DNA of 64,000 nt, from NCBI RefSeq assembly GCF_001428895.1, contig NZ_LMJA01000005.1, positions 62,001 through 126,000 on the forward strand, written 5' to 3'. Within the stretch, counting starts at the first letter, position 1, and every line of letters begins with the position of its first letter. A program made the translations under genes and the position numbers. Of the stretch, positions 23,813 to 34,501 are shown one piece after another. Source of the DNA: Mycobacterium sp. Root265 (GTDB lineage: Bacteria > Actinomycetota > Actinomycetes > Mycobacteriales > Mycobacteriaceae). The notes beneath the pieces were generated by a model. The model was not told the origin of the DNA and did no database searches. It saw nothing but the letters and a program-made list of their open reading frames with translations.

Positions 23813-25287
23813 CGGCGGTGCGGGATGCGTTGGTCACCCGGAGCCCACAACGGCTGATCGCCGACCGGTCCCGCGTCATCACCACCCTGTTCGTGCCGGG
23901 GCAGGAGGGATTCGAGGCGCATGAATCCCGGGCCGGAGCGGCGCTGCGGCGGGTGCTCGCGCTGAGCGAGGACGACGTGCAGGTGTCGATGAACGATGTG
24001 ATGACGCGCTTCGGCGGGCGACACCGCGATCTGGTGGTGACCTTCGGCAAACATGCCCGTGAGCTCACCGACCGGCTGGATCCCGATATGGAGTTGTCAC
24101 CGGATCGCATGCTGCTGCTGGGAGCGACGTTCACCAACGAAGTGGCGATCGAGGGTGCCGCCCTGTGCAATCCGAGCATCGTTGCGCACCCCGATCAGGG
24201 GGCCACCGCGCCGGGCAGCCTGCGATTCGTGATGAGTGTGCGCGGCATCGGCGAGGGACATCGGTCCTCGATAGGGTTCCGCACCGGAACCATCGACGAC
24301 ACGGGTGTCGCCGTCATCGACAAGCCGGTGCCGTTCGCCGCAGCCGGGTTGACGACACCGACGCTGCTCGACGCGTCGGTTTTCCGCCACGAGTTGGCAC
24401 GCGCGCACGAGGCGGAGGCCGCGGAGTACGTGCTCGCGGGGCTGGGGGAACGATTCACCCGGACCGACCTTGAGGGCCAGTTGGACTGGCTGCACCGCCA
24501 TCGCGTCACCCGCAGGCACGCACCGGAGACGATCGACCTGATCCGGTCGATAGCTGACCGCGCTTACGCCATCGAATTCGCTTCGGACACCGATCTTTCC
24601 GAGCGCGTGCTGTGGCCGGCGACCGAGGCGGAAGCCGTCGGCATGGAGGACGCGCGTTTGGTGCGCTTCGTCGACGACGACGGTTCGGTGGTCTACCACG
24701 CCACCTACACCGCCTACAGCGGATCGCGGATCAGCCAGCAGCTGTTGACCACCGACGATTTCCTGTCCTTCACCTCCGGGCCCCTGGTGGGCGACGCGGC
24801 GGCGAACAAAGGGCTGGCGTTGTTCCCGCGCCGAGTGAACGGCCGTTTCGCCGCCATGTCACGGTCGGATCGGGAATCGAACAGCGTCGCCTTCAGTGAT
24901 GACCTCTCGGTGTGGACCACGACGTTGCCGTGTCAGCGGCCGCTGCAGGCGTGGGAGACGTTGCAGTTGGGCAATTGCGGCCCGCCGCTGGAAACCGAGG
25001 AGGGCTGGCTGGTCCTCACCCACGGGGTCGGGCCGATGCGGACCTACCGGATCGGGGCGATTCTGCTCGATCTGGATGACCCCACCCGGATGATCGGCCG
25101 GCTTCGCCGACCGTTGCTGACTCCGACTCCCGACGAGCAGGACGGCTACGTGCCCAATGTCGTCTACTCCTGCGGCGCCCTCGTGCACGCCGACACCCTG
25201 GTTCTGCCGTACGGGATCGGGGATGCCCAGATCGGTATCGCGACCGTGCCGATGCCCGATCTGCTGGCACTTCTGACGTCCTCGTAG
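23809..25287 (+). CDS. GH130 family glycosidase/phosphorylase
   Basis: 492 aa from GTG at 23809, which shares GTGA with the previous stop (translational coupling). After an N-terminal helical extension (1-115), the five-bladed propeller of GH130 is visible: EARLVRF-type blade motif as GMEDARLVRFVDDDGSVVYHATYTAY, then RVNGRFAAMSR, WETLQLGNCGPPLETEEGWLVLTHG (cut here into blades) and the terminal YGIGDAQIGIATVP. GH130 enzymes are inverting mannoside phosphorylases or beta-1,2-mannosidases; members with the N-terminal extension like this one are seen beside GT4 genes. Cytoplasmic. Mannose-containing substrate is family-based inference. Confidence 0.85.
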   Translation: MTAVRDALVTRSPQRLIADRSRVITTLFVPGQEGFEAHESRAGAALRRVLALSEDDVQVSMNDVMTRFGGRHRDLVVTFGKHARELTDRLDPDMELSPDRMLLLGATFTNEVAIEGAALCNPSIVAHPDQGATAPGSLRFVMSVRGIGEGHRSSIGFRTGTIDDTGVAVIDKPVPFAAAGLTTPTLLDASVFRHELARAHEAEAAEYVLAGLGERFTRTDLEGQLDWLHRHRVTRRHAPETIDLIRSIADRAYAIEFASDTDLSERVLWPATEAEAVGMEDARLVRFVDDDGSVVYHATYTAYSGSRISQQLLTTDDFLSFTSGPLVGDAAANKGLALFPRRVNGRFAAMSRSDRESNSVAFSDDLSVWTTTLPCQRPLQAWETLQLGNCGPPLETEEGWLVLTHGVGPMRTYRIGAILLDLDDPTRMIGRLRRPLLTPTPDEQDGYVPNVVYSCGALVHADTLVLPYGIGDAQIGIATVPMPDLLALLTSS

Positions 25288-25323
25288 CCGACCCGATGTG
25301 AGCTGTCTGCATAGTCTGTCCGC

Positions 25324-26214
25324 ATGCTCACCGAACTTGCCGCGCTCCCCGGCGGCACCTACCGCATGGGATCACCGGACTTCTATCCCGAGGAAGCGCC
25401 GGCGCACGACGTCACCGTCTCACCGTTCGCGATCGAGCGGCACCCGGTGACCAATGCCCAGTTCGCCGAGTTCGTGGCCGCCACCGGACATGTCACCGTC
25501 GCCGAGCAACAACTCGACCCCGCGGCATTTCCCGGTGCGCCCGCCGACGAGCTGGTACCGGGTGCGCTGGTGTTCCAGCCGACATCCGGGCCGGTGAACT
25601 TGCGGGACTGGCGGCAGTGGTGGACGTGGGTGCCGGGGGCGTCATGGAAGCACCCGAAGGGCCCGGCTTCGACGGTCGAGGATCGGCCCGACCATCCGGT
25701 GGTACAGGTTGCCTACCCCGACGCTGCCGCCTACGCGGCATGGGCGGGACGGCGATTGCCGACGGAGGAACAGTGGGAGTACGCCGCCCGCGCGGGTGCG
25801 GTATCGGCCTATGCGTGGGGCGACGACGTCCGTCCCGGTGGCACGCTGATGGCCAACACCTGGCAGGGAGACTTTCCGTATCGCAACGACGGTGCCCTCG
25901 GCTGGGCCGGCACCTCACCGGTCGGTACCTTCCCCGCGAACGGATTCGGACTGCTCGACATGATCGGCAACGTGTGGGAGTGGACTTCCACCCGCTACGC
26001 TCCGCGGCACGGCGCACGTCCCGAGGTGTCCGGATGCTGCCCGGCGCCGGGCGGCGACCCGACGGTCAATCAGGTACTCAAGGGTGGCTCACACCTGTGC
26101 GCACCCGAGTACTGCCACCGCTACCGGCCGGCGGCCAGGTCATCACAATCACAGGACAGTTCGACCACCCACATCGGTTTTCGCTGCGTCGCCGACACCG
26201 TTCAGGCGGCGTAA
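25324..26214 (+). CDS. Formylglycine-generating enzyme (SUMF1/FGE)
   Basis: 296 aa. FGE-sulfatase fold: GGTYRMGSPDFYPEEAPAHDV at the N-terminus, PVTNAQFAEFV, GRRLPTEEQWEYAARAG, GNVWEWTS, and the C-terminal GGSHLCAPEYCHRYRPAAR with the paired active-site Cys259 and Cys264. It oxidises the Cys of C-x-P-x-R in type I sulfatases to formylglycine using O2 and copper. The matching client with CTPTR is encoded 1 kb downstream (27194-28546), so the pair forms a maturation module. Near-identical in logic to Rv0712 next to atsA in M. tuberculosis. Confidence 0.95.
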   Translation: MLTELAALPGGTYRMGSPDFYPEEAPAHDVTVSPFAIERHPVTNAQFAEFVAATGHVTVAEQQLDPAAFPGAPADELVPGALVFQPTSGPVNLRDWRQWWTWVPGASWKHPKGPASTVEDRPDHPVVQVAYPDAAAYAAWAGRRLPTEEQWEYAARAGAVSAYAWGDDVRPGGTLMANTWQGDFPYRNDGALGWAGTSPVGTFPANGFGLLDMIGNVWEWTSTRYAPRHGARPEVSGCCPAPGGDPTVNQVLKGGSHLCAPEYCHRYRPAARSSQSQDSSTTHIGFRCVADTVQAA

Positions 26215-26325
26215 TCGGCGACGAAACGCTGATCCATAGCCACTGGCCTAGGGCTTTACCTGGCAGCAGGTGGCGTAACACGCACAGTATCGCCACCAGC
26301 TGAGATCGGTGGCACAGTTCTTGAC

Positions 26326-27138
26326 ATGACCCGGCGTCCGCACATTCCACCAAAGGACTTTCCACGTCCTGCGAACCGGGATTACGCGGGAACCCGAGCG
26401 GATGCCGCCCGATGGGCACGCGATGTCCTGCGCGGAAAGATCCTCGATGGTGTCTACGGAGGGCTTGCCGCGGCACGCCCGATGCTGCCGTCGGAGGCCG
26501 AACTCGCGGCCGAGTTCGATGTCAGCCGCAACGCGATCCGCGAGGCGCTGGAACTGCTGCGCGGCGAAGGTCTGATCACCCGGGTGCAGGGTGCGGGAAC
26601 GTTCGTCACGGGCGCCAAATTGAGCCAGCGTCTCGACCGCCTCGAAGGTCTCGCCGAATCTCTCGCCGGTCATCAACTGCCGGTGGACAATACGGTGCTC
26701 TCCGTGCGCGAGTCGGTGGCCTCACCGTTCGTGGCCGCCAAACTGCAACTACCCGAGAACTCGCCGATCATCTTCATCGAACGGCTGCGGTCGGTGGGTG
26801 GGGTGCCGTTGTCACTGGACACCACATCGCTGCGCGTCGGTGCGATTCCCGTGGACGCCAATCTCGATCGTCAAGATGTGTTCGCGATGATCGAGCGGGA
26901 ACTCGGCGTGCGCCTGGGCTGGGCCGAGGTCACTGTGGAATCTGTCGCAGCCGACGCGAACACGGCGGGGCTGCTGCAAATCCGCGCCGGTGCACCCCTA
27001 CTGCTCCTGCACCGACTCACGTTCCTCGAAGACGGCACGCCCTTCGACTTCGAATCTGTGCGCTACCGGGGCGACAGGTGCTCCTTGGTGACCACCGCAG
27101 CGCGGGAACCCGATCAGCAGTCCCCGCCGCCAAAGTAG
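26326..27138 (+). CDS. GntR family transcriptional regulator with UTRA domain
   Basis: 270 aa. Residues 28-95 hold the winged helix (LPSEAELAAEFDVSRNAIREAL, then LLRGEGLITRVQGAGTFV). Residues 105-255 form a UTRA effector domain of the HutC group (IIFIERLRSVGGVPLSLDTTSLR ... GAPLLLLHRLTFLEDGTPFDFESVRYRGD, given here in parts). HutC-type regulators sense small carbon or sulfur metabolites. Placed between FGE and the sulfatase (55 bp to the latter), it most likely controls that module. The 111-bp spacer upstream may contain its operator. Confidence 0.92.
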   Translation: MTRRPHIPPKDFPRPANRDYAGTRADAARWARDVLRGKILDGVYGGLAAARPMLPSEAELAAEFDVSRNAIREALELLRGEGLITRVQGAGTFVTGAKLSQRLDRLEGLAESLAGHQLPVDNTVLSVRESVASPFVAAKLQLPENSPIIFIERLRSVGGVPLSLDTTSLRVGAIPVDANLDRQDVFAMIERELGVRLGWAEVTVESVAADANTAGLLQIRAGAPLLLLHRLTFLEDGTPFDFESVRYRGDRCSLVTTAAREPDQQSPPPK

Positions 27139-27193
27139 CCGGCACCCCCTTTCCGCTTCACCCTTCACCCATATCGAGAGAGGTCGCTCAACC

Positions 27194-28546
27194 ATGCCCA
27201 AAAAACCCAATATCGTCTACTTTCACGTCGACAACCTAGGTATGGGTGAGCTCGGCTGCTACGGCGGCGGCATTCTGCGGGGCGCGGACACTGCCCGGAT
27301 GGACGCCTTTGCGGCCGAGTCGCTCAAGCTGTCGCACTTCGTCGTCGAACCGCAGTGCACGCCGACCCGATCGGCCCTGATGACCGGGCGCTACCCGATC
27401 AGGTCGGGCAACCACACCATCGCGCTCGGTGGTAACGGCGGCGGCATCGTGGCGTGGGAGCGCACCATGGGGGACATCCTGTCCGAAGCCGGTTACGCCA
27501 CAGCGTGTTACGGGAAGTGGCATATCGGCGCCGAGGACGGCCGGTGGCCTACTGACCACGGATTCGACGAGTGGTATGGGCCGGCCCGCACCTACGACGA
27601 GTGCCTGTGGCCCGACGATCCCTGGTACAACGGCGATCGCGACGGCTACTCCTACATGTACGACGGCACCAAGGCCGACGGTGTGCGCACCACCGACGAG
27701 CAGCTGACGGTCAAGCTCAAGGGCGAGGTTGACGGCGAGTACGACCGTCGGGCAAAGGAGTTCATGAAGCGTAGCGTGGCGGCCGACAAGCCGTTCTACC
27801 TCTACCACAACCACTCGCTGATGCACTTCCCGATGGAGGTGCGCCCGGAGTTCAAGGGTAAGAGCACCAACGGCGCGTGGGGTGATTCACTGCTGATGCT
27901 CGATCACGACTTCGGGAGCATCCTGGACACGCTCAAGGAACTGGGCATCGAGGACAACACCATCGTCATCATGGCCGGGGACAACGGCGCCGAGGACCAC
28001 CTGGCGGGCCGCGGCACCGCCGGGTTCTTCGACGGCTCCTACTTCAGCTCGGCAGAAGGCGGCATCCGTACACCGTGCCTGATCCGCTGGCCGGACCAGG
28101 TCGCCCCGCGTGAGAGCAACGAGATGGTGCACGTCACCGACATGTTCCCCACCCTGTTGCGCTGGGCGGGCTGCGAGGTCCCCGACGACCGCATCATCGA
28201 CGGAATCGACCAGCGCGAATTCTTCGGCGGTGCAGAAGAATCCAAGCGGGACGGCTGCATGGTGTGGCTCAACGAGGAACTCCACGCGGTGAAGTGGTCA
28301 CAGTTCAAGATCAACTTCAAACGCCAGCAGCATTTCCACGACCCGGAGATCCCGCTGGGCTTCGCGCGCATCACCAACCTGCTGGAGGACCCGAAGGAGC
28401 GCGAAGCCGTCAACCAGACCTGGGTGCGGTGGTGGGTCATGCAGCACGCCTACCGCTTCATCCAGGAATTCGATGCCACCGTCGAGCAGGAAGAACTGAT
28501 CCCCGCCGGCGCACCGATCGATTTTGTCCCGGCCCGCAACCAGTAG
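27194..28546 (+). CDS. Type I (formylglycine) sulfatase / arylsulfatase
   Basis: 450 aa, GAGAGG upstream. Sulfatase signature Cys55-Thr-Pro-Thr-Arg59, the target of the FGE encoded upstream. Metal ligands: Asp13-Asn14 (H-V-D-N-L-G, in place of the usual D-D-L-G), and Asp263-Asn264 in IMAGDNGAED. YGKWHIG and HNHSLMHFP carry the usual Lys/His of the active site. No signal peptide, so it acts in the cytoplasm on an imported sulfate ester, or is exported otherwise. Length is short for arylsulfatases (about 450-550). Substrate unknown; sulfate released would feed the sulfur genes at 31-36 kb. Confidence 0.93.
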   Translation: MPKKPNIVYFHVDNLGMGELGCYGGGILRGADTARMDAFAAESLKLSHFVVEPQCTPTRSALMTGRYPIRSGNHTIALGGNGGGIVAWERTMGDILSEAGYATACYGKWHIGAEDGRWPTDHGFDEWYGPARTYDECLWPDDPWYNGDRDGYSYMYDGTKADGVRTTDEQLTVKLKGEVDGEYDRRAKEFMKRSVAADKPFYLYHNHSLMHFPMEVRPEFKGKSTNGAWGDSLLMLDHDFGSILDTLKELGIEDNTIVIMAGDNGAEDHLAGRGTAGFFDGSYFSSAEGGIRTPCLIRWPDQVAPRESNEMVHVTDMFPTLLRWAGCEVPDDRIIDGIDQREFFGGAEESKRDGCMVWLNEELHAVKWSQFKINFKRQQHFHDPEIPLGFARITNLLEDPKEREAVNQTWVRWWVMQHAYRFIQEFDATVEQEELIPAGAPIDFVPARNQ

Positions 28547-28556
28547 CACTAGTACC

Positions 28557-30530
<1,974 letters not shown>

Positions 30531-30863
30531 TCAGCCGACGGGCAGCGCCAGGTACGTCACCACCAGAGCGGCCTGGACGATCACGGCGACCCCCATCCCC
30601 GGTAGGTACCGCGGGGCCGCGCCGCGGGGGTTTCGCCGCAGCTGATGGCGGCGGAGCGCCCCGACGGCGAACACTCCCGCGGCGAGCACGGCCGCCGCGG
30701 CCACCACCGCGAGGCGTGCCGGGTTCCCGCCGACGTCGATCGTGCCGTCCCGCAGCAGCACCAGCACGCCGGACGCGGCGATCGCAAGCGCGGTACGGGT
30801 CCACGCCAGAGCCGTCCGCTCGGCCTGCAGGCCGCGGTCCTGCTCGAGTGCTTCGCGCGTCAT
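30531..30863 (-). CDS. DUF202 family membrane protein
   Basis: 110 aa from ATG at 30863, which shares ATGA with the stop of the gene before it. DUF202 signature [19 protein letters not shown] at the N-terminus and three membrane helices. The partner gene encodes a related DUF202/YidH protein; such pairs are common in actinobacteria. Function unknown. Convergent with the gyrB-like gene, whose stop ends at the adjacent base. Confidence 0.85.
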   Translation of the reverse strand: MTREALEQDRGLQAERTALAWTRTALAIAASGVLVLLRDGTIDVGGNPARLAVVAAAAVLAAGVFAVGALRRHQLRRNPRGAAPRYLPGMGVAVIVQAALVVTYLALPVG

Positions 30864-31213
30864 CGCAGGGTGCCGGTGATCGCGAGACCGATTGTGACCA
30901 CACCCAGCATCGCCAGGCCCGCGGTCAGGTAGGTCACCGCGGCGGCGCGCGGCAGCGGCTTGTCGTACCTCATCGCGCGGTCGACCTGAACCCATCGGTG
31001 CAGCCCGGCGACCGCGGTCAGGATCGCCAGCGCACCGACCGAGACGCCCAGCAGCTGGCGCAGACCGGGAACCGCGACCTCGGGCATGAATTGCACCACC
31101 GCGACCGCGGCGGCCAGCAGCCCGAGCGATGTGCGCTGCCAAGCCAGGAAGGTGCGTTCGTTGGCCAGCGTGAACCGGTAGTCGGGTTCGATCTCGGTGT
31201 CCTGAATATCCAC
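30860..31213 (-). CDS. YidH/DUF202 family membrane protein
   Basis: 117 aa from GTG at 31213, with GGAAAGG about 10 bases upstream. DUF202 signature [20 protein letters not shown] followed by three membrane helices; Asp/Glu-rich N-terminus ([13 protein letters not shown]). First gene of the overlapping pair. Divergent from the sulfonate ABC operon with a 143-bp spacer that contains direct repeats. Confidence 0.87.
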   Translation of the reverse strand: MDIQDTEIEPDYRFTLANERTFLAWQRTSLGLLAAAVAVVQFMPEVAVPGLRQLLGVSVGALAILTAVAGLHRWVQVDRAMRYDKPLPRAAAVTYLTAGLAMLGVVTIGLAITGTLR

Positions 31214-31261
31214 GGCTGCAAGCCTTTCCGATGGCGCGAGATACGGCCAGCGTCGGTGTGG

Positions 31262-31302
31262 TGGCGTAACTCCGATGTCGCCGGCGTACAGATGGCGTAA
31301 CT
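31262..31302. promoter_or_regulatory. Direct repeats in divergent promoter region
   Basis: TGGCGTAACT occurs at 31262-31271 and 31293-31302, 31 bp apart (three helical turns), each followed within 2 bp by GATG. Lies between the DUF202 pair and the ABC-transporter operon; fits a dimeric activator or repressor site. Regulator unknown. Confidence 0.4.
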
Positions 31303-31356
31303 GATGCGCAACCTCAGATGACAGCGAGGTAACAGAAGCGGTCGAGGCTTGTGCCC

Positions 31357-32811
31357 ATGGACGACGATCAACATCGCATTGGCGGCCGGTGGCGGGCCCG
31401 GTCGGCAGCACTGCTGAGCGCACTCGCGGTGGGCGGGGGACCGCTGCTGACGGGGTGCGGCGTGCTGTCCGAACCGACCGTCGTGGTCAATGTCGGCTAC
31501 CAATCCAAGACCATCAACACCATCAACGCCGGCACCCTGCTGCGTGACCGCGGTGACTTCGAGAACGCGCTGAAGGAAGTGGGTGCGGCCACCGGCGCCA
31601 AATACCGGGTGGTGTGGCAGGACTTCGCGTCCGGGGCTCCGCTGACCGCGCAGATGATCGCCAGCCACGTCGACATCGGCTCGATGGGTGACTACCCGCT
31701 GCTCACCAACGGGTCCAAGACCCGCAAGTACGACGACGCGGCCACCGAGATGATCGCCACCACCGGCTACAACATGCGCGGGTCGCTGAACCAGGTTGTG
31801 GTACCGGTTGATTCGTCGGCGCGCTCACTCGAGGACCTGGTGGGCAAGAAGGTGTCGACCAGTCTCGGTTCGGCGGGTGACGGAATGTTCTCCTCGGCGC
31901 TTGCCGGCGGCGATATCGCCAAGGACGCCGTGCACATCGTCAACCAGGACCCCTCGGTGGGCGCCTCGGCGATCGACGGCCGGCAGGTCGATGCCCTGGC
32001 CCAGTTCGTCCCGTGGCCACAGCTGGTGGTCTACCGCGATCAGGGCCGGCTGCTCTATGACGGCGGCGACAACAACGTGCCCACCTTCCACGGGGTGGTG
32101 GTCCGCAAGCAGTTCGCCGAGGGGCGCCCCGAGGTGATGGCGGCGTTCATGCGGGCCATGAAAGCGACGACCGACGAGATCGTCGCGCGGCCACTGCAGG
32201 CCGCGCTGCGGGTGGGCGAGTTGACCGGTATCGAACCCGAGGTCATCTACCTCTACAACGGCCCCAACGGTTTGGTCAGCTTCGACATGACGCTCAAGGA
32301 GCAGTTCCTGGGCGCCTTCGCCAAGGTCAAGGATTATCTGGTCGGGCGCGGTTCGGTGACCCCGGATTTCGACATCGCCGGGTTCCTGGACGACGGCTAT
32401 CTGCGCGATTTATTCGGACAGCAGTACCCGCAGCGCCGCGCCGACATCACCAATCCGATGACGCTGGCCGGTTTCGACGACGTGTGTGACATGCCGGTCG
32501 ACGATCCGGCGCAGGCCTCCGAGGTCTGGGCATCGGGGAGTGCCGCCGAGGTCGCTGCGACCCCGACCTGCCTGCTGCGCCGTGTCGCCGAACAAGAACA
32601 GGTGCGCGCCGCCTACGTGCCCGACACCCTCACCGGACTGCGGATCTTCGCCGATCACGCTGTCTGGCTTCACGATCCGTCCGCTGTACCCGCCCAGCGC
32701 TACAAACCGTTCGCCACCGCTGTCGGGGCGGACACCTACCGTGCCCGACATCCGCAGGCTCGCGACGTCGACTACAGCGCCGCAGTCGGCCAGTCCCGCA
32801 CCGCGGGCTGA
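31357..32811 (+). CDS. Sulfonate/nitrate-type ABC transporter substrate-binding lipoprotein
   Basis: 484 aa from ATG at 31357 (a GTG two codons earlier is also possible). Lipoprotein signal with L-L-T-G-C at Cys34. Residues 45-300 fit the periplasmic NMT1/SsuA-type fold ([59 protein letters not shown]). It is about 140 residues longer than usual; residues 330-484 are a C-terminal extension with two Cys (VCDMP, PTCLL) not typical of SsuA/TauA. Binds an organosulfur or related anion outside the membrane for the permease and ATPase encoded next. Confidence 0.88.
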   Translation: MDDDQHRIGGRWRARSAALLSALAVGGGPLLTGCGVLSEPTVVVNVGYQSKTINTINAGTLLRDRGDFENALKEVGAATGAKYRVVWQDFASGAPLTAQMIASHVDIGSMGDYPLLTNGSKTRKYDDAATEMIATTGYNMRGSLNQVVVPVDSSARSLEDLVGKKVSTSLGSAGDGMFSSALAGGDIAKDAVHIVNQDPSVGASAIDGRQVDALAQFVPWPQLVVYRDQGRLLYDGGDNNVPTFHGVVVRKQFAEGRPEVMAAFMRAMKATTDEIVARPLQAALRVGELTGIEPEVIYLYNGPNGLVSFDMTLKEQFLGAFAKVKDYLVGRGSVTPDFDIAGFLDDGYLRDLFGQQYPQRRADITNPMTLAGFDDVCDMPVDDPAQASEVWASGSAAEVAATPTCLLRRVAEQEQVRAAYVPDTLTGLRIFADHAVWLHDPSAVPAQRYKPFATAVGADTYRARHPQARDVDYSAAVGQSRTAG

Positions 32812-32839
32812 TCCACCCCACCCAGGAGAGGACACACCG

Positions 32840-33727
32840 ATGACCCAGATCATGAACCGGCCCCTGGCGGCACCGCCGCCGACACTGTCCCCGCCGCGCG
32901 GGACGGGTACATCCCTGCGCCGCAGGCTGGTCGGCCTGCTACCGGCCTCCGTCGCGCGGCGCGCCCCGGCGCTGGTGCTACCGCTCATCCCGATCGTCGC
33001 GTTCCTGGTGCTCTGGCACCTGTTGACCGCCAACAACGTCGTCGCCTGGTTGCGGTTCAATCGGATGCCGTCGCCGGACGCGGTGCTGAGCACGCTGCTC
33101 GCCCGGGTCAGCACTGGCACCTACTACGACGATCTGCTGGCCAGCCTGCAGCGGATTCTGCTCGGATTCGGGCTTGCCGCGGTGATCGGGATCGGGGTAG
33201 GCGTGCTCGTGGGCCGCTCCGAGGTCGCCCGGATGACCCTCCGGCCGTTCATCGAACTGATCCGGCCGATCCCCGCGATCGCGTTGGTGCCGCTCACCAT
33301 CCTGCTGTTCCCGTCGAGCGAGCAGGGCATCGTCTTCATCACGTTCTTCGCCGCGTTCTTCCCGGTGGTGGTCAGCACCATCCACGCCATGGACTCGATG
33401 CCCAAGGTGTGGGAGGAGGCCGCGCAGACCATGGGTGCGGGCCGGATGTCGCTGCTGTTCCATGTGGTGATCCCGGGTGCACTGCCCGGCATCTTCGCCG
33501 GACTGTCGGTGGCGATGGGCGTGGCCTGGATCTGCGTGGTGAGCGCGGAGATGATCTCGGGCCAGTTCGGTATCGGGTACTACACCTGGCAGGCCTACGG
33601 TCTGCTCGACTACGCGGGCGTGGTGGTCGGCATGATCTCCATCGGCGCGCTGGGGCTGGGCACCGCCTGGCTGGTCGAACGCGTCGGCCGTCGCGTCAAC
33701 CGCTGGCTGCCGAGGGCGTCCCGATGA
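32840..33727 (+). CDS. ABC transporter permease (SsuC/TauC type)
   Basis: 295 aa from ATG at 32840 with GGAGAGGAC upstream. Six membrane helices; the coupling loop EEAAQTMGAGRMSLLFHVVIPGALPGI contains the EAA signature. The N-terminal 35 residues are Pro/Arg-rich and cytoplasmic. 28 bp after the binding-protein gene and overlapping the ATPase gene by ATGA, so the three are one operon. Family (BPD_transp_1) imports sulfonates, taurine or nitrate-like anions. Confidence 0.92.
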   Translation: MTQIMNRPLAAPPPTLSPPRGTGTSLRRRLVGLLPASVARRAPALVLPLIPIVAFLVLWHLLTANNVVAWLRFNRMPSPDAVLSTLLARVSTGTYYDDLLASLQRILLGFGLAAVIGIGVGVLVGRSEVARMTLRPFIELIRPIPAIALVPLTILLFPSSEQGIVFITFFAAFFPVVVSTIHAMDSMPKVWEEAAQTMGAGRMSLLFHVVIPGALPGIFAGLSVAMGVAWICVVSAEMISGQFGIGYYTWQAYGLLDYAGVVVGMISIGALGLGTAWLVERVGRRVNRWLPRASR

Positions 33728-34473
33728 GCACCGGCGCCGTCAACCTCCAACAGCTGCAACTCGGTTTCGACGGTGTGGTGGCGGCGGACATCACTCTGAC
33801 CATCGATCCCGGCGAGGTCGTCGTGTTCCTCGGCCCGTCCGGCTGCGGCAAGTCGACCATCCTGCGCGCCCTGGCCGGGCTGCTCACCCCGATGGGCGGA
33901 ACCGCCACCGTCGACGGTGCGCCCGTGGCCGGCAACGCCGCTCAGTGCGCCATGGTGTTCCAGGAAGACGCACTGCTGCCGTGGCGCACCGCCCTAAAGA
34001 ACGTGCAGTTCCCGCTGAAACTGCGCGGTGTGCGCGGCCGGGAACTCAAGGAGAAGGCCACCACCCGGCTGGAACAGGTCGGACTGGGCGACTATCTGGA
34101 CCACCTGCCCAGCCAGCTGTCCGGCGGGATGCGTCAGCGCGTTCAGCTTGCCCGCACCCTGGCGTGTGAACCCCACGTGATGCTGATGGACGAGCCGTTC
34201 GGCGCGTTGGATGCCCAGACGCGCCTGGAAATGCAGCAGCTGCTGATGTCGGTCTGGGAGACCCAAAAGATGACGCTGCTGTTCGTCACCCACGATGTCG
34301 ACGAGGCACTGTTGCTCGCCGACCGGATCGTGCTGTTGAGCCACCGGCCCGCCACGGTCGCCGAGGTCATCACGATCGAGAAACCCCGCACGCCCGAAGC
34401 CCAGTTCGAGGAGTCCTACCAGCGTCGCCGTCGCGCCATCCTGGAGTTCCTCGGCCACCGTCCGGCCGCCTAG
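33724..34473 (+). CDS. ABC transporter ATPase (SsuB/TauB type)
   Basis: 249 aa from the ATG overlapping the permease stop. Walker A GPSGCGKS at 37-44, Q-loop VFQEDALLPW, signature LSGGMRQR from residue 132, Walker B LMDEPF with Asp156/Glu157, and H-loop THDVDEA. The ALLPWRTALKNV segment is typical of the nitrate/sulfonate/taurine subfamily. Energises uptake through the adjacent permease. Confidence 0.94.
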   Translation: MSTGAVNLQQLQLGFDGVVAADITLTIDPGEVVVFLGPSGCGKSTILRALAGLLTPMGGTATVDGAPVAGNAAQCAMVFQEDALLPWRTALKNVQFPLKLRGVRGRELKEKATTRLEQVGLGDYLDHLPSQLSGGMRQRVQLARTLACEPHVMLMDEPFGALDAQTRLEMQQLLMSVWETQKMTLLFVTHDVDEALLLADRIVLLSHRPATVAEVITIEKPRTPEAQFEESYQRRRRAILEFLGHRPAA

Positions 34474-34501
34474 CTTTTCTGCAGTCGTTCAAGGAGATTC
34501 A

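Noticed and set aside
25324-26214. Ergothioneine synthase EgtB instead of FGE
   Set aside because: No DinB-like N-terminal domain, the length fits FGE, and the paired Cys259/Cys264 and the nearby C-x-P-x-R sulfatase support FGE.
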